64,000 nt of DNA from Salinispira pacifica (GTDB lineage: Bacteria; Spirochaetota; Spirochaetia; DSM-27196; Salinispiraceae). A program made the translations under genes and the position numbers. The notes under the pieces are model-generated. The model saw only the letters and a list, made by a program, of their open reading frames with translations, did not search any database and was not told the DNA's origin. Below are positions 35,276 through 43,945 of this stretch, in pieces. The stretch covers positions 633,001-697,000 of the forward strand of contig NC_023035.1 in NCBI RefSeq assembly GCF_000507245.1, given 5' to 3'. Within the stretch, counting starts at the first letter, position 1. Each line of letters opens with the position of its first letter.

Positions 35276-35297
35276 CTGCAGCCGCGGGCGGCTGCAG
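35276..35297 (+). terminator. Stem-loop after the DeoR-type regulator
   Basis: A 9-bp perfect stem CTGCAGCCG/CGGCTGCAG with a CGGG loop begins 14 bases after the stop. There is no T tract, so termination strength is doubtful. Confidence 0.4.
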
Positions 35298-35592
35298 GCG
35301 TCTCAACCATGTAACCGTCACTGCGTTAAGCTGGCATGAGTTTTTGCGAATGTCTAAACCATGACAGTAGACAAATGAGTCTCACGCGATTTGAGATGTT
35401 GCTTTTTCAATTAAGTACGTGCTTCTATCCTTTTACTTCATCTGCAATTTTTATCATTGAGTTCCTCCGATATTTTTTATGTCAACATAACACAATATTT
35501 CCCCGAACAATTGTGAACAAGGTGATGCATAATACATGACTATTGTAGTATACTTTAGAGTCGGTAAATTTGTATCACCTTGAGGAATCCTG
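35298..35592 (+). other. AT-rich intergenic region with an inverted repeat before the membrane protein gene
   Basis: This 295-base stretch holds no convincing gene. It is markedly richer in A and T than the flanks. A 9-bp perfect inverted repeat CAAGGTGAT/ATCACCTTG (35518-35526 and 35574-35582) brackets 47 bases, and its right arm sits next to the ribosome-binding region of the gene starting at 35593. A TATACT-like -10 occurs between the arms. Confidence 0.5.
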
Positions 35593-36606
35593 ATGAAATC
35601 GTTGAAGAATTACGCCTTCTTTCTCATATTGTTTGCGCCGCTTGTATTCGGCATTTTTTCCGCACTGGTAAAGTACGCCGGACCTGATCCAATCATTCAA
35701 ATGAATATGCAGCAGATGCAGGAACTGGATCTGCAGATTCAGGAGCTGGGGCAGGTTACGTCAGGGGCAGCCATATCTGATGAGACCAGCCGGGAGCTGG
35801 AGTCCCTCCGCAGCGAGTACGATACGATACACCGGTCGGTGGTGCTTCGCCGCAGCGAAAGAATTAAATGGGTTGCCTTTATTGCTGTGATGATTTTCAT
35901 CGTGGGGGCGGTTGTTCTCCTGCCTGGAATATCCAAAGACAGAAAAGATCAAGGAGCTCCCGATCAAACAGCTGAGACCGGGGGCGTTATAACTCCGTCG
36001 GGATCAGCAAACGGGGGAATCCAGGACCCATCAACACATTCTTTCGCTTCAACTGTGGATTGGAGCCCTCTCAAAGGCGGGGGAGCCAGTTTCAAGACTC
36101 ACAGCCTTCGTTCTGCGGGGCAGAACGTATTGCTGCTTAAATCGTCCAATTATTTCAATCTGTTTTCCCTTGCCTTCGGAATACCGGCGGTTGTGCTGCT
36201 GCTTTTTGAATTCATTCCCGGAATTATTCTGGGCGATTTTACCGATGCCGCTTCGGTTTTTTCCTTTGCCTTCCGGGTGGATCCGACCCCCTATTTTTTC
36301 ATCCTTCTCAGTGTGGGCTTGATGTTCCTGTTCAACAGTGTGACCCGGATTGATGCCGGCCAGGGCATACTCAATCTTGACGGGGAAAAACTTCCATTTG
36401 AATCCATTGCAGGTTTCCAGGTGGTCTCGGAGATGGTAAGTTCCAGAAATTCCGGATCCTTTCTCAGTCATGAATTGAATGTGATATTAACCGACGGCAG
36501 CAGGAAGAATCTGATGGATCATGGAGACTTGGATGCGCTGCTTCATGACGGCAGAAGAATCGCCGGGCTGGTAGGTGCGCCTCTCTGGGCGATGCAGTAT
36601 GAGTGA
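35593..36606 (+). CDS. Hypothetical membrane protein
   Basis: The 337-residue protein has four hydrophobic segments: an N-terminal one (about 7-27), one at about 93-112, and two near 197-217 and 233-250. Between the first two lies a coiled-coil-like stretch (about 40-85). After the last helix is a soluble domain of about 85 residues (NLDGEKLPFESIAGFQVV, LNVILTDGSRKNL) that resembles a PH-like or photosystem-reaction-type membrane-associated fold. TTGAGGA precedes the ATG. I do not recognise the family. It stands alone between the glycerol genes and a convergent histidine kinase. Confidence 0.65.
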   Translation: MKSLKNYAFFLILFAPLVFGIFSALVKYAGPDPIIQMNMQQMQELDLQIQELGQVTSGAAISDETSRELESLRSEYDTIHRSVVLRRSERIKWVAFIAVMIFIVGAVVLLPGISKDRKDQGAPDQTAETGGVITPSGSANGGIQDPSTHSFASTVDWSPLKGGGASFKTHSLRSAGQNVLLLKSSNYFNLFSLAFGIPAVVLLLFEFIPGIILGDFTDAASVFSFAFRVDPTPYFFILLSVGLMFLFNSVTRIDAGQGILNLDGEKLPFESIAGFQVVSEMVSSRNSGSFLSHELNVILTDGSRKNLMDHGDLDALLHDGRRIAGLVGAPLWAMQYE

Positions 36607-36644
36607 TGTGCGGCAGTGCTGAAGCGTAATGTGACCGAAGCATT

Positions 36645-37817
36645 TCAATTGTCCCGGCAGCCCGGCAGAATAATGGAGAATTTGCTGCCGGATCCCGGTG
36701 AGCTTTCCACATCCACATGCCCCCTGAGGACCTGGGTCGTCAGGCGGTAGGCGATGCTCAAGCCCAAACCGTCCCGTCCCTGGGACAGACGGGTGGTGTA
36801 AAAGGGGTCGAATACTCTTCCCAGGTTTTCGGCTTCGATTCCGGTTCCGAAGTCTTGTACCCAAATACTGATGTCTTTTAATCCGCTCTGTTCGGCTCCG
36901 ATTATGATGGGGCCTGCCATGTTGTCTGCGGCATTATTATTTCCATACCCGTGAATCAGGGCGTTTTCCAGGAATATTTCAAGAATTTGTGCCAAAGCCC
37001 CTTTGTCAGTGCAGATGTGGAGATTTTCCTCAATCTGTAATTCCATTTGGTGCTGTTTCCAGCCGTTGTTGTGAACAACCATGTCACATACATCTCTGCA
37101 TAGCTGAAGCAGATTGAAATGGCTTGAGGGTTCAACATGCCCGGCATCGATAAGATGTTGAAGACGGGATATGAGTCTGGACATCTGTTTGGCAGCTTTT
37201 AGAATATCCGAAAATCCATGATCCATTTGATCAAGCCGTGTGAGAAGCTGACTCTTGGAGAGACCCTCAGATACAGAGTTTTGAAGATTTTCCGTAATGC
37301 TTTTCAGGCTTGAGCTGATAGTGGTTATATTGCCAATGGGTGTACTCATCTCGTGTGCAATAATTGTGGAAAGAGGATTCAGTCCCAGGATTTTTTCTTT
37401 GAGAATAAGCTCCGAACGGAGACGGTTTTCTGTTTCCAGTGCATTCTCCAGTTCGGTATTTTTCCACTCCAATTGGGCTTGCTGCTTCTTGAACCGGATA
37501 ATGAAGCGGACCATTGTGAAAAAGTTATTCAAATAGGGCCGGTATGCATTGAATTCAGGATCCGGATTTAATTCGGCAACAATTCCCGGATCCCCTTCTT
37601 CCCCGGGCTCAATCTGCAAAATACAATCGGCGGGAGGAGAGTCTATGTGCGGCTGCACCCTCCCGTTATCTTCTGCTTCCAACATACGTACTGATTGAAT
37701 TGCCGGTAGGCTGCGTAATCCCCGGGTAATAAATTCGAAAATACTCTCCTGGTTCGGGAGGTTTATCAGCACTGACTGCATTACCAGGAGCTGACCGATG
37801 CCTGTGTTGTCAGACAT
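36645..37817 (-). CDS. Sensor histidine kinase (soluble)
   Basis: The 390-residue protein has no membrane helix. An N-terminal sensory region (about 1-110, GAF-like in length) is followed by a coiled coil (about 110-145), an H-box around IIAHEMSTPIGN, where H154 is the probable phosphoacceptor, and a HATPase_c domain with N-box ENALIHGYG, G1 DFGTGI, F-box FDPFYT and G2 GLGLSI. It overlaps the MEDS-domain gene upstream by 8 bases, so the two are co-expressed. No response regulator is adjacent. Its target is therefore unknown. Confidence 0.85.
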   Translation of the reverse strand: MSDNTGIGQLLVMQSVLINLPNQESIFEFITRGLRSLPAIQSVRMLEAEDNGRVQPHIDSPPADCILQIEPGEEGDPGIVAELNPDPEFNAYRPYLNNFFTMVRFIIRFKKQQAQLEWKNTELENALETENRLRSELILKEKILGLNPLSTIIAHEMSTPIGNITTISSSLKSITENLQNSVSEGLSKSQLLTRLDQMDHGFSDILKAAKQMSRLISRLQHLIDAGHVEPSSHFNLLQLCRDVCDMVVHNNGWKQHQMELQIEENLHICTDKGALAQILEIFLENALIHGYGNNNAADNMAGPIIIGAEQSGLKDISIWVQDFGTGIEAENLGRVFDPFYTTRLSQGRDGLGLSIAYRLTTQVLRGHVDVESSPGSGSKFSIILPGCRDN

Positions 37818-38436
37818 CGGACCAGCCGATGCGGGTTAAATAATCTTCAGGTGAAATAAACAGGGGATTTTCAATAATCTCTCCGCCGGAAAGGATATAG
37901 GGATGAACCTGGAGTATCTCCATGATGGTTTTTCCGGAGAATTTTCCCGCATCGTATTGGCAGACAGTGGTAACAGGGTGCTCACGCTGAAGCAGGCTGA
38001 CCCGGCTTTCATACTCGGTCAGACGATCTCCGCCGTCGATGGTTTCCACTTCCGGCAGCATATCGCCTATCACCCTGGCCGCCGGGTACCCCTCTTCTGT
38101 TGCTGTGAGGTAGAACTTTTTCAGCCGCTCCAGCATGGTATCCGGGTTAAAGGTACCGTTTTCAAAGTATGTCTCCCGGGGATCGGTGATGGATACAGCG
38201 GGACTGTCAGCCTCGTATCCCATACTATTCCCTGAAAACCAGGTCCTCAGCTGATCGGTTCCGATGGCGTCGGTGAAAAGGGAAATCTTTTCTCCGATGG
38301 AGCCTCCGCCTTTTATGAACTTCATTAATGCGGAGAGTCTCTCATCGGAGTCTGAATAAATCTGGCATACATGAAGGCCCGGTTCTCCGTGAAAATGTCC
38401 GAATCCAAGGTCAAAGTTGCGGGCAACGGTGCACAT
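37810..38436 (-). CDS. MEDS (DcmR-type sensory) domain protein
   Basis: The 208-residue protein is a single MEDS domain: it begins with GFGHFHGEPGLHVCQIYSDSDER, contains an SLFTDAIG segment and the TRVIGDM-like VIGDMLPEVE motif, and ends with the YE..L.. helix and VCQYDAGKFSG. MEDS domains occur in methanogen and methylotroph sensors such as DcmR and are thought to bind small ligands. Here the domain is free-standing and overlaps a histidine kinase gene, suggesting a two-protein sensor in which this one supplies signal input. The ligand is unknown. Confidence 0.72.
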   Translation of the reverse strand: MCTVARNFDLGFGHFHGEPGLHVCQIYSDSDERLSALMKFIKGGGSIGEKISLFTDAIGTDQLRTWFSGNSMGYEADSPAVSITDPRETYFENGTFNPDTMLERLKKFYLTATEEGYPAARVIGDMLPEVETIDGGDRLTEYESRVSLLQREHPVTTVCQYDAGKFSGKTIMEILQVHPYILSGGEIIENPLFISPEDYLTRIGWSDV

Positions 38437-38529
38437 ATAATTACCTTCTTACACATAAGTATAGCTTTGCTGGAGCTGCTTTTCAAATCAGCGGGGAGAG
38501 CACATGACTCAGCAGCCCAAAAACCATGC

Positions 38530-39375
38530 TCAGCGCCGGGCGAGAACAATCCGTTTTGCAACGATGGCGATTGCAAGAATGCCCAGAGCTATAAGTGCCG
38601 ATATTTCCACCGCCTGATCCGGGGGCAGGTCGCTGCCGCTTCGTTTCAGCCAGATACCGAAAAAGGCCCAGATGAATACGGCAGTGAAACCGATATCGGC
38701 TCTTCGATGGATAATGAGCAGGCCGATTATCACCGCAACAGCCAGGACCGCAACCGTCCAGATTTGCGGATCCAGCCCGAATCCGTTCCAGTTCAGGGTC
38801 ACCAGAAGGCTGGTGGCGTTGGCAATTACCGCTACGCTGAGCCAGCCCAGGTAGACGGAAAAGGGGAGGTGAACCCAGCGTATTTCATTGTGCTTTTCCG
38901 ATGGGTCACTAAAGAGCGGCTGAGAGCCGCCGGGAAGGGTTGTTTGGGTATGATGCAGTCCCACCCCGAGTTTGAGATAAATAACCAGCAGCGATGCGAA
39001 TAACAGTACAATAATGCCCAGGCTCAGGCCCACATAGAGATAATGCCAGGCAACGATCCACGCCGCATTGCTCAGGGAGCTGATCAGGAACCAGGGACCG
39101 ATCCTCAGCATGTATTCGGCATTCTTTTTTACAATCACCCGGATGAGGGAATAGATCACGAATGCAAAAAGCAGTAAATAGATTACCCCCCATATGGAAA
39201 ATGTGAGCCCCGCAGGTACAAAGAGGTTGGGGTACATATCGGAAATTTCCCCGGTATCATTTCCATTCAGAGGCAACAGAGTAGCCAGTGCGTTGAACAC
39301 CAGGGCGACGATTAATGCTGCGGCGTTGACGACAGCCCAAAGCAGCTGCCGTGAATACGTACGTGTTTCAGCCAT
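38530..39375 (-). CDS. TspO/MBR-related tryptophan-rich membrane protein
   Basis: The 281-residue membrane protein has about eight hydrophobic segments and, near the N-terminus, the TspO-like pattern LFVPAGLTFSIWGVIYLLL, with further tryptophan-rich helices (NAAWIVAWHYLYVGLSL, RWVHLPFSVYLGWLSVA). It is longer than classical TspO (about 160 residues), like the extended group often called tryptophan-rich sensory proteins. The start at 39375 has AAGGAG upstream; the longer open frame to 39567 lacks support. TspO proteins bind porphyrins and respond to stress or oxygen, so a link with the haem genes is conceivable but unproven. Confidence 0.72.
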   Translation of the reverse strand: MAETRTYSRQLLWAVVNAAALIVALVFNALATLLPLNGNDTGEISDMYPNLFVPAGLTFSIWGVIYLLLFAFVIYSLIRVIVKKNAEYMLRIGPWFLISSLSNAAWIVAWHYLYVGLSLGIIVLLFASLLVIYLKLGVGLHHTQTTLPGGSQPLFSDPSEKHNEIRWVHLPFSVYLGWLSVAVIANATSLLVTLNWNGFGLDPQIWTVAVLAVAVIIGLLIIHRRADIGFTAVFIWAFFGIWLKRSGSDLPPDQAVEISALIALGILAIAIVAKRIVLARR

Positions 39376-39451
39376 AGGAATCTCCTTCAGCGGTTTGGTA
39401 TACTGTAAGCATAATTCATGGCCGGCGGTCTGTGTGCGAATTTTTTCCCGC

Positions 39452-39937
39452 TCAGGCTCCGCAGCACTTCTTGTATTTTTTTCCGCTGCCGCACGGGCAG
39501 GGATCATTCCGCCCCACTTTGGGCTGATCCCGTACATAGGTTTCTCTGGCAGGGTGGCCATCAACAAAGAACCACTTCCCGTCGGACTTTTCGAAGCTGC
39601 TTACCTCATGATGGCTGTATGGCTTCCCGTCCTGCACATACTCGGCCTTGAACTCCACAGTTCCTGTGGAATCCTGAGAACCGCCTTCCTGTGTGTTGAG
39701 AATCTCCAGGCCCTTCCATTGGGACTCTTCCGCCCATTCTCTGGTTGCTTCCATATCCAGAGAGTCCCGGGTTTTGGGGCTGTGGGTTGACTGAATGTAG
39801 TCAATATTCTTTTGTACATAGGCCGTGTAGCGTGAGCGCATAAGAGCTTCGGCGGTGGCGGGCTGTGCCGATCCGTCCAGATAAGGCTTACAGCACGCTG
39901 AAAAGGTTTTTCCGCTTCCGCAGGGACATTGGGACAT
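39452..39937 (-). CDS. YchJ-family SEC-C motif protein
   Basis: The 161-residue protein has a zinc-binding SEC-C-type cluster at each end: [13 protein letters not shown] (residues 4-16) and [13 protein letters not shown] near the C-terminus. Between them is the NTF2-like YchJ domain ([22 protein letters not shown]). This is the standard YchJ/UPF0225 layout. The start at 39937 is set by AGAGGT 7 bases upstream. The biochemical role of the family is not established; SEC-C motifs bind zinc and mediate protein contacts. Confidence 0.85.
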   Translation of the reverse strand: MSQCPCGSGKTFSACCKPYLDGSAQPATAEALMRSRYTAYVQKNIDYIQSTHSPKTRDSLDMEATREWAEESQWKGLEILNTQEGGSQDSTGTVEFKAEYVQDGKPYSHHEVSSFEKSDGKWFFVDGHPARETYVRDQPKVGRNDPCPCGSGKKYKKCCGA

Positions 39938-40089
39938 TTTTTTACCTCTGTTTTGTTGATATGTTGATATCACTGCAGTCCTGAAATTCCCGGCCGCAGG
40001 AAAACCTCCGCTGCCGATCAAACTGCGGTGTATACCTGCATAATATACCCCATCAATAGAACTCGTATCTACCGCGGCAGATCTGCGAG

Positions 40090-41964
40090 CTATCGCCGGG
40101 GAGAACGCTTCCCGCGCCTTCGCCTCTGAGCCGAAGTGGTGCCTCCGCCCACAGGTTTGCCCGGCGGGGCAACCAGATGTGCCGGGCCGTTGCCGATGAG
40201 ATCTTCCCGGCCGGCTTTTTTCAGCGCCTCCAGCACCAGATGGTAGTTTTCTCTTTTGTTGTACTGCAGCAATGCCCTCTGCAGCCGGCGCTCCCGGCCG
40301 CCCTTTGAAACGTACACCGGCTTCATGGTCCGGGGATCCAGCCCTGTATGATACATGCAGCTGGCGGCTGTTCCCGGTGTGGGATAAAAATCCTGAACCT
40401 GATCGGGAATGTACCCGGTATCCCGAAGATGCTCGGCCAGCTCAACCGCTTCCTTCAGCCCGCTTCCCGGATGAGCGCTGATGAAGTAGGGGATGAGGTA
40501 CTGCTTTTTCCCCAGCTGGTCGTTGGTTTCCATAAACAGCCTGCGAAACTCGGCATAGCTGTGTCCCGCAGGCTTTCCCATGGCATGGAGTACCGGTTCG
40601 GAAATATGCTCCGGGGCAACCTTCAACCTTCCGCTCACGTGATGGGTGCAGACCTCCCGCAGGAAATCTTTCCCGTTCTGATCTGCCAGGATGTAGTCGA
40701 ACCGCAGGCCCGAGCGGATAAACAGTTTTTTGATTCCGGGGATTTTTCTCACCTTCCGCAGCAAAGCCGTATAGTCCCTGTGATCCACAATGAGCTGGGT
40801 ACAGGGCTCGGGGTGGAGACACTGCCTGTCCCGGCACACCCCCCGGCTTTCCTGGACTTTGCAGGAAGCATGACGGAAATTGGCCGTGGGCCCTCCCAGG
40901 TCGTGGATGTAGCCCTTGAAGTCTTTGCGCCTGACGAGGTTTTCCGCTTCCCGTATAATGGATTCGTGGCTGCGGCCGGTAACCGTCCTGCCCTGAAGAA
41001 ATCCAATGGCGCAGAACGTGCAGCCTCCGAAGCAGCCCCGGCTGCTCACCAGACTGAACTGCACCTCCTCCAGTGCGGGAACGCCCCCCTGCTCTGCATA
41101 CATGGGATGGGCTTCCCGGGTGTAGGGCAGCTCGTAAACATGGTCCAGCTCCCCGCTCTTCATGGGGGCGGCCGGAGGGTTCTGGATTACATACCAGCCG
41201 TTATCCTGGGGTTCCGCCAGGGGGAGGGAGTTCAGGGCCGTGCTGTTGGCCTGCTGGATGGCAAAATGGTCTGCGTATGCTTTTTTGTCAGATTTTACCC
41301 GGGCATAGGACGGCAGCATCCGATGAGCGTCCGGGGGAGGCGATTTGCTTTTGATCACCGTGCCCGGCACATCTTCCGGAAGAACTCCGGAGGCATCCAG
41401 CGATGCTGCAATCCGGATAATTGCCGGCTCGCCCATGCCGTACACGATCATATCCGCTTTGCTGTCGGTGAGGATGGAGCGGCGTACCTTGTCGCTCCAG
41501 TAATCGTAGTGGGCGAATCGCCGCAGCGAGGCCTCCACGCCTCCCAGAATTACCGGCACAGAAGGCTCCGTTTTGTACGCGGATTTCACCAGGGACGTGT
41601 ACACGATCGCCGCCCGGTCCGGGCGCTTGCCCGCCCTGTCTCCCGGGGAATAGCCGTCATCCCTGCGTGGTTTGCGGTTGGCGGTGTAATGGTTCACCAT
41701 GGAATCGATCACCCCGGGTGCGATGAGCCAAGCCAGCCGGGGTTTACCCAGAACCTTGACGCTCCCGGTATTCTGCCAGTCCGGCTGCGGGATAATGCCG
41801 ACCCGGTAGCCTTCGGCTTCCAGTACCCGGCCGATCACCGCCGAGCCGAAGGAGGGATGGTCCACATAAGCGTCCCCGGAAATAATAATAAAGTCCAGCC
41901 GATCCCAGCCGCGACCGGCCATATCTTCCTTGCATACAGGAAGAAACGAAGAGTTCCCGTTCAT
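40090..41964 (-). CDS. YgiQ-family radical SAM protein
   Basis: The 624-residue protein has the YgiQ pattern: an N-terminal B12-binding-like region ([32 protein letters not shown]), the [19 protein letters not shown] segment, the radical SAM cluster motif [12 protein letters not shown] (about residue 312) and a family-specific second cysteine set ([12 protein letters not shown]). The C-terminus is basic. Full length for the family. It catalyses an unknown SAM-radical reaction. It is monocistronic here. Confidence 0.9.
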   Translation of the reverse strand: MNGNSSFLPVCKEDMAGRGWDRLDFIIISGDAYVDHPSFGSAVIGRVLEAEGYRVGIIPQPDWQNTGSVKVLGKPRLAWLIAPGVIDSMVNHYTANRKPRRDDGYSPGDRAGKRPDRAAIVYTSLVKSAYKTEPSVPVILGGVEASLRRFAHYDYWSDKVRRSILTDSKADMIVYGMGEPAIIRIAASLDASGVLPEDVPGTVIKSKSPPPDAHRMLPSYARVKSDKKAYADHFAIQQANSTALNSLPLAEPQDNGWYVIQNPPAAPMKSGELDHVYELPYTREAHPMYAEQGGVPALEEVQFSLVSSRGCFGGCTFCAIGFLQGRTVTGRSHESIIREAENLVRRKDFKGYIHDLGGPTANFRHASCKVQESRGVCRDRQCLHPEPCTQLIVDHRDYTALLRKVRKIPGIKKLFIRSGLRFDYILADQNGKDFLREVCTHHVSGRLKVAPEHISEPVLHAMGKPAGHSYAEFRRLFMETNDQLGKKQYLIPYFISAHPGSGLKEAVELAEHLRDTGYIPDQVQDFYPTPGTAASCMYHTGLDPRTMKPVYVSKGGRERRLQRALLQYNKRENYHLVLEALKKAGREDLIGNGPAHLVAPPGKPVGGGTTSAQRRRRGKRSPRR

Positions 41965-42081
41965 GCAGGCATCATACTGATCTTCCCCGGAAATGCAATG
42001 GTTCGGGGTAGTCTGTAATGCAAGACACCACCGGCTGCATACGTCTCGTCAAAATGGGGTATTTCGGAGTATTCTGCAGGA

Positions 42082-42774
42082 ATGATTGGAACCTATGTGA
42101 ATGTTGCAGCTGTCGTTGCCGGGTCTCTGGTCGGCGTCATTCTCCGTCATGGTCTGCCTGAGAGATTCAAGGAAATTCTCCTGCAGGCGGTGGGCCTTGC
42201 AGTGCTTTTTATCGGAACCTCCACTGCGCTGGGGGGGCTGCTCAGCGGTGAGAGCGAACCCCTTCTCTTTATTATCAGTCTTGCACTGGGCGGGGTGGTT
42301 GGTGAGTTGATCGGAATCGACCGCCGGATGAATCAGCTGGGAGACGGATTGCAGAAAAGACTGGGGGAGCACCATGGCAGGGTTTCCGAAGCATTCGTCA
42401 CCGCTTCCCTCATTTATTGCGTGGGCAGCATGGCCATTCTGGGTTCAATCAAAAGCGGACTGGAAGGGGATCACAGCATTCTCTATGCCAAATCCATTCT
42501 GGACGGAATAACATCCATCATTTTGGCCTCCAGTCTGGGTATCGGGGTGATATTCAGTGCGGTACCGGTTTTGCTGTATCAGGGCGGGATCACTCTGCTG
42601 TCATCCTTCCTGGAACCCTGGATCGGGGAGGCGGTTGTCCGGGAGATATCGAATATCGGAGGAATTCTGATATTCGCCATCGGCATCAACCTGATGAATA
42701 TCCGTGAGATCAAAACCGCCAACTTCCTGCCGGCACTGCTCATTCCCCCGCTCTATTTTCTTATTGCGGGGTAG
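42082..42774 (+). CDS. DUF554 family membrane protein
   Basis: The 230-residue protein consists of about seven hydrophobic helices with the DUF554 signature features: an N-terminal GTYVNVAAVVAGSLVG, a central EAFVTASLIYCVGSMAILGSI and the KSILDGITSIILASSLGIGV segment. The family (YdfK/YqgA) is thought to be a membrane transporter or channel, but its substrate is unknown. It is a single gene between convergent minus-strand genes. Confidence 0.85.
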   Translation: MIGTYVNVAAVVAGSLVGVILRHGLPERFKEILLQAVGLAVLFIGTSTALGGLLSGESEPLLFIISLALGGVVGELIGIDRRMNQLGDGLQKRLGEHHGRVSEAFVTASLIYCVGSMAILGSIKSGLEGDHSILYAKSILDGITSIILASSLGIGVIFSAVPVLLYQGGITLLSSFLEPWIGEAVVREISNIGGILIFAIGINLMNIREIKTANFLPALLIPPLYFLIAG

Positions 42775-42831
42775 GGCAGGTGGGAAGCCTGCCAAAGCAA
42801 TGCCGACAGTGTAACTTCTACGATGTAAATT

Positions 42832-43695
42832 CTACGATGCCTCCCCCAGGAGCAATGCCCGGTTGTCGGCGATGAATTCATCCAGGGTACGGGGTTTGCG
42901 GCCGAGAATTTTCTCTGCGGTATCGGTGCTGATATCTCCTTTTCCCAACCGTACGATGGTATACAGTGCCAGCATCACAAGAGTCATGGCAAGTTTGCGG
43001 CCCCGTTTCAGATGATATGCCACAAATCGGATCATGCCCGGTTTGGCATAGCGGATGGGGGTTCCCAGGCCGTTTGTCAGGTGGTCTGCGATTTCCTGAT
43101 AGCTGAAACTGGTCTGTCCGGTTATGGTGTATGCTTTTCGGATGTTGGAGGGGTCGAAAAACATTTTCGCCATCACTTCGCCGATATCTCTCACATCAAT
43201 AAAATTTGTACGGCCCTTTCCGGCGGGTACCATGAGCCGTTTTTCATCCCGTATTTCCGGCAGATGGGTGGTTGTAAGGTTCTGCATAAAAAAGCTGGGC
43301 CGCACGAAGGTGTAGGGGAGGTTCATTTCAATACAGCCCTGTTCCACATCGTAGTGGGGAACCATTTTGTTTCCTTCCACTCCCTGCACCGAGAGAAATA
43401 CCACCTGCTCGATCTGCTTTTCCGCCAGAAAGCGCATGAACGGATACATATCCCGCTTGATTTTTGAAATATGCGGAGGTCTCATGAGAAAGACTTTGGT
43501 GACCCCCTCCATGCAATGCTCCCAGGTGCTTTCATCCGAAAAGTCAAAAACCCGGTACTCCAGATTTTCAGCGTCCACGGTATTCTCCCGGGGAAGTTTG
43601 GCCCCGATTACCCTTTTTCCATTGGCCAAAAGATGTTTTACCACTTCCCGGCCTACATTACCGGTGGCTCCGGTTACAAAATATGTTTCTGTCAT
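42832..43695 (-). CDS. NmrA-like NAD(P)-binding reductase
   Basis: The 287-residue protein begins with the atypical SDR/NmrA nucleotide-binding motif FVTGATGNVGREVVKHLL (residues 6-23) and continues with YRVFDFSD, VFLMRPPHISK and VVFLSVQGVEGN, typical of NmrA/QOR2-like quinone- or NADP-sensing reductases. The start at 43695 has AAAGGAG 5 bases upstream. A perfect palindrome at 43712-43725 lies in the promoter, so expression is probably controlled by a repressor such as an HxlR/MarR protein that is not in the window. Confidence 0.8.
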   Translation of the reverse strand: MTETYFVTGATGNVGREVVKHLLANGKRVIGAKLPRENTVDAENLEYRVFDFSDESTWEHCMEGVTKVFLMRPPHISKIKRDMYPFMRFLAEKQIEQVVFLSVQGVEGNKMVPHYDVEQGCIEMNLPYTFVRPSFFMQNLTTTHLPEIRDEKRLMVPAGKGRTNFIDVRDIGEVMAKMFFDPSNIRKAYTITGQTSFSYQEIADHLTNGLGTPIRYAKPGMIRFVAYHLKRGRKLAMTLVMLALYTIVRLGKGDISTDTAEKILGRKPRTLDEFIADNRALLLGEAS

Positions 43696-43711
43696 TTCAG
43701 TCTCCTTTATA

Positions 43712-43725
43712 GTTGCGTACGCAAC
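43712..43725 (-). promoter_or_regulatory. Palindromic operator before the NmrA-like gene
   Basis: GTTGCGTACGCAAC is a perfect 14-bp palindrome located 16 bases upstream of the ATG, where a bound protein would block transcription or the ribosome-binding site. The regulator is not encoded nearby. Confidence 0.55.
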
Positions 43726-43788
43726 AATATACTTGAGATTGTGTTTCCTGTCAAGCAAATGCTTGCCGGCCGGTCACCGGCATGATAG

Positions 43789-43806
43789 TATGGAAACGTT
43801 TCCATA
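43789..43806 (+). promoter_or_regulatory. LacI/cre-type operator upstream of the GH13 lipoprotein gene
   Basis: TATGGAAACGTTTCCATA is an 18-bp perfect palindrome whose core GGAAACGTTTCC has the central CG and flanking pattern of LacI/GalR/CcpA-family operators. It lies 140 bases before the amylase start, which fits sugar control of that gene. No LacI-family gene is in the window. Confidence 0.6.
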
Positions 43807-43945
43807 GCATGGAATGGAGTATTACAGGCCGGAATAGACCAAGCAGTAATCCGGTCTGGAGAAGAAAAACGGGCGTCCTTGCATCATGCACCGTGCATCA
43901 TCCATTGTGCATTGTGCTGGGCGCACCCTCGGGAGATTGTTTCTT

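Noticed and set aside
35336-35539. 67-codon frame in the AT-rich gap
   Set aside because: No ribosome-binding site, no recognisable motif, and composition unlike coding sequence around it.
40348-42018. 556-codon open frame on the plus strand
   Set aside because: Antisense to the YgiQ gene, which has full motif support; no signal of its own.
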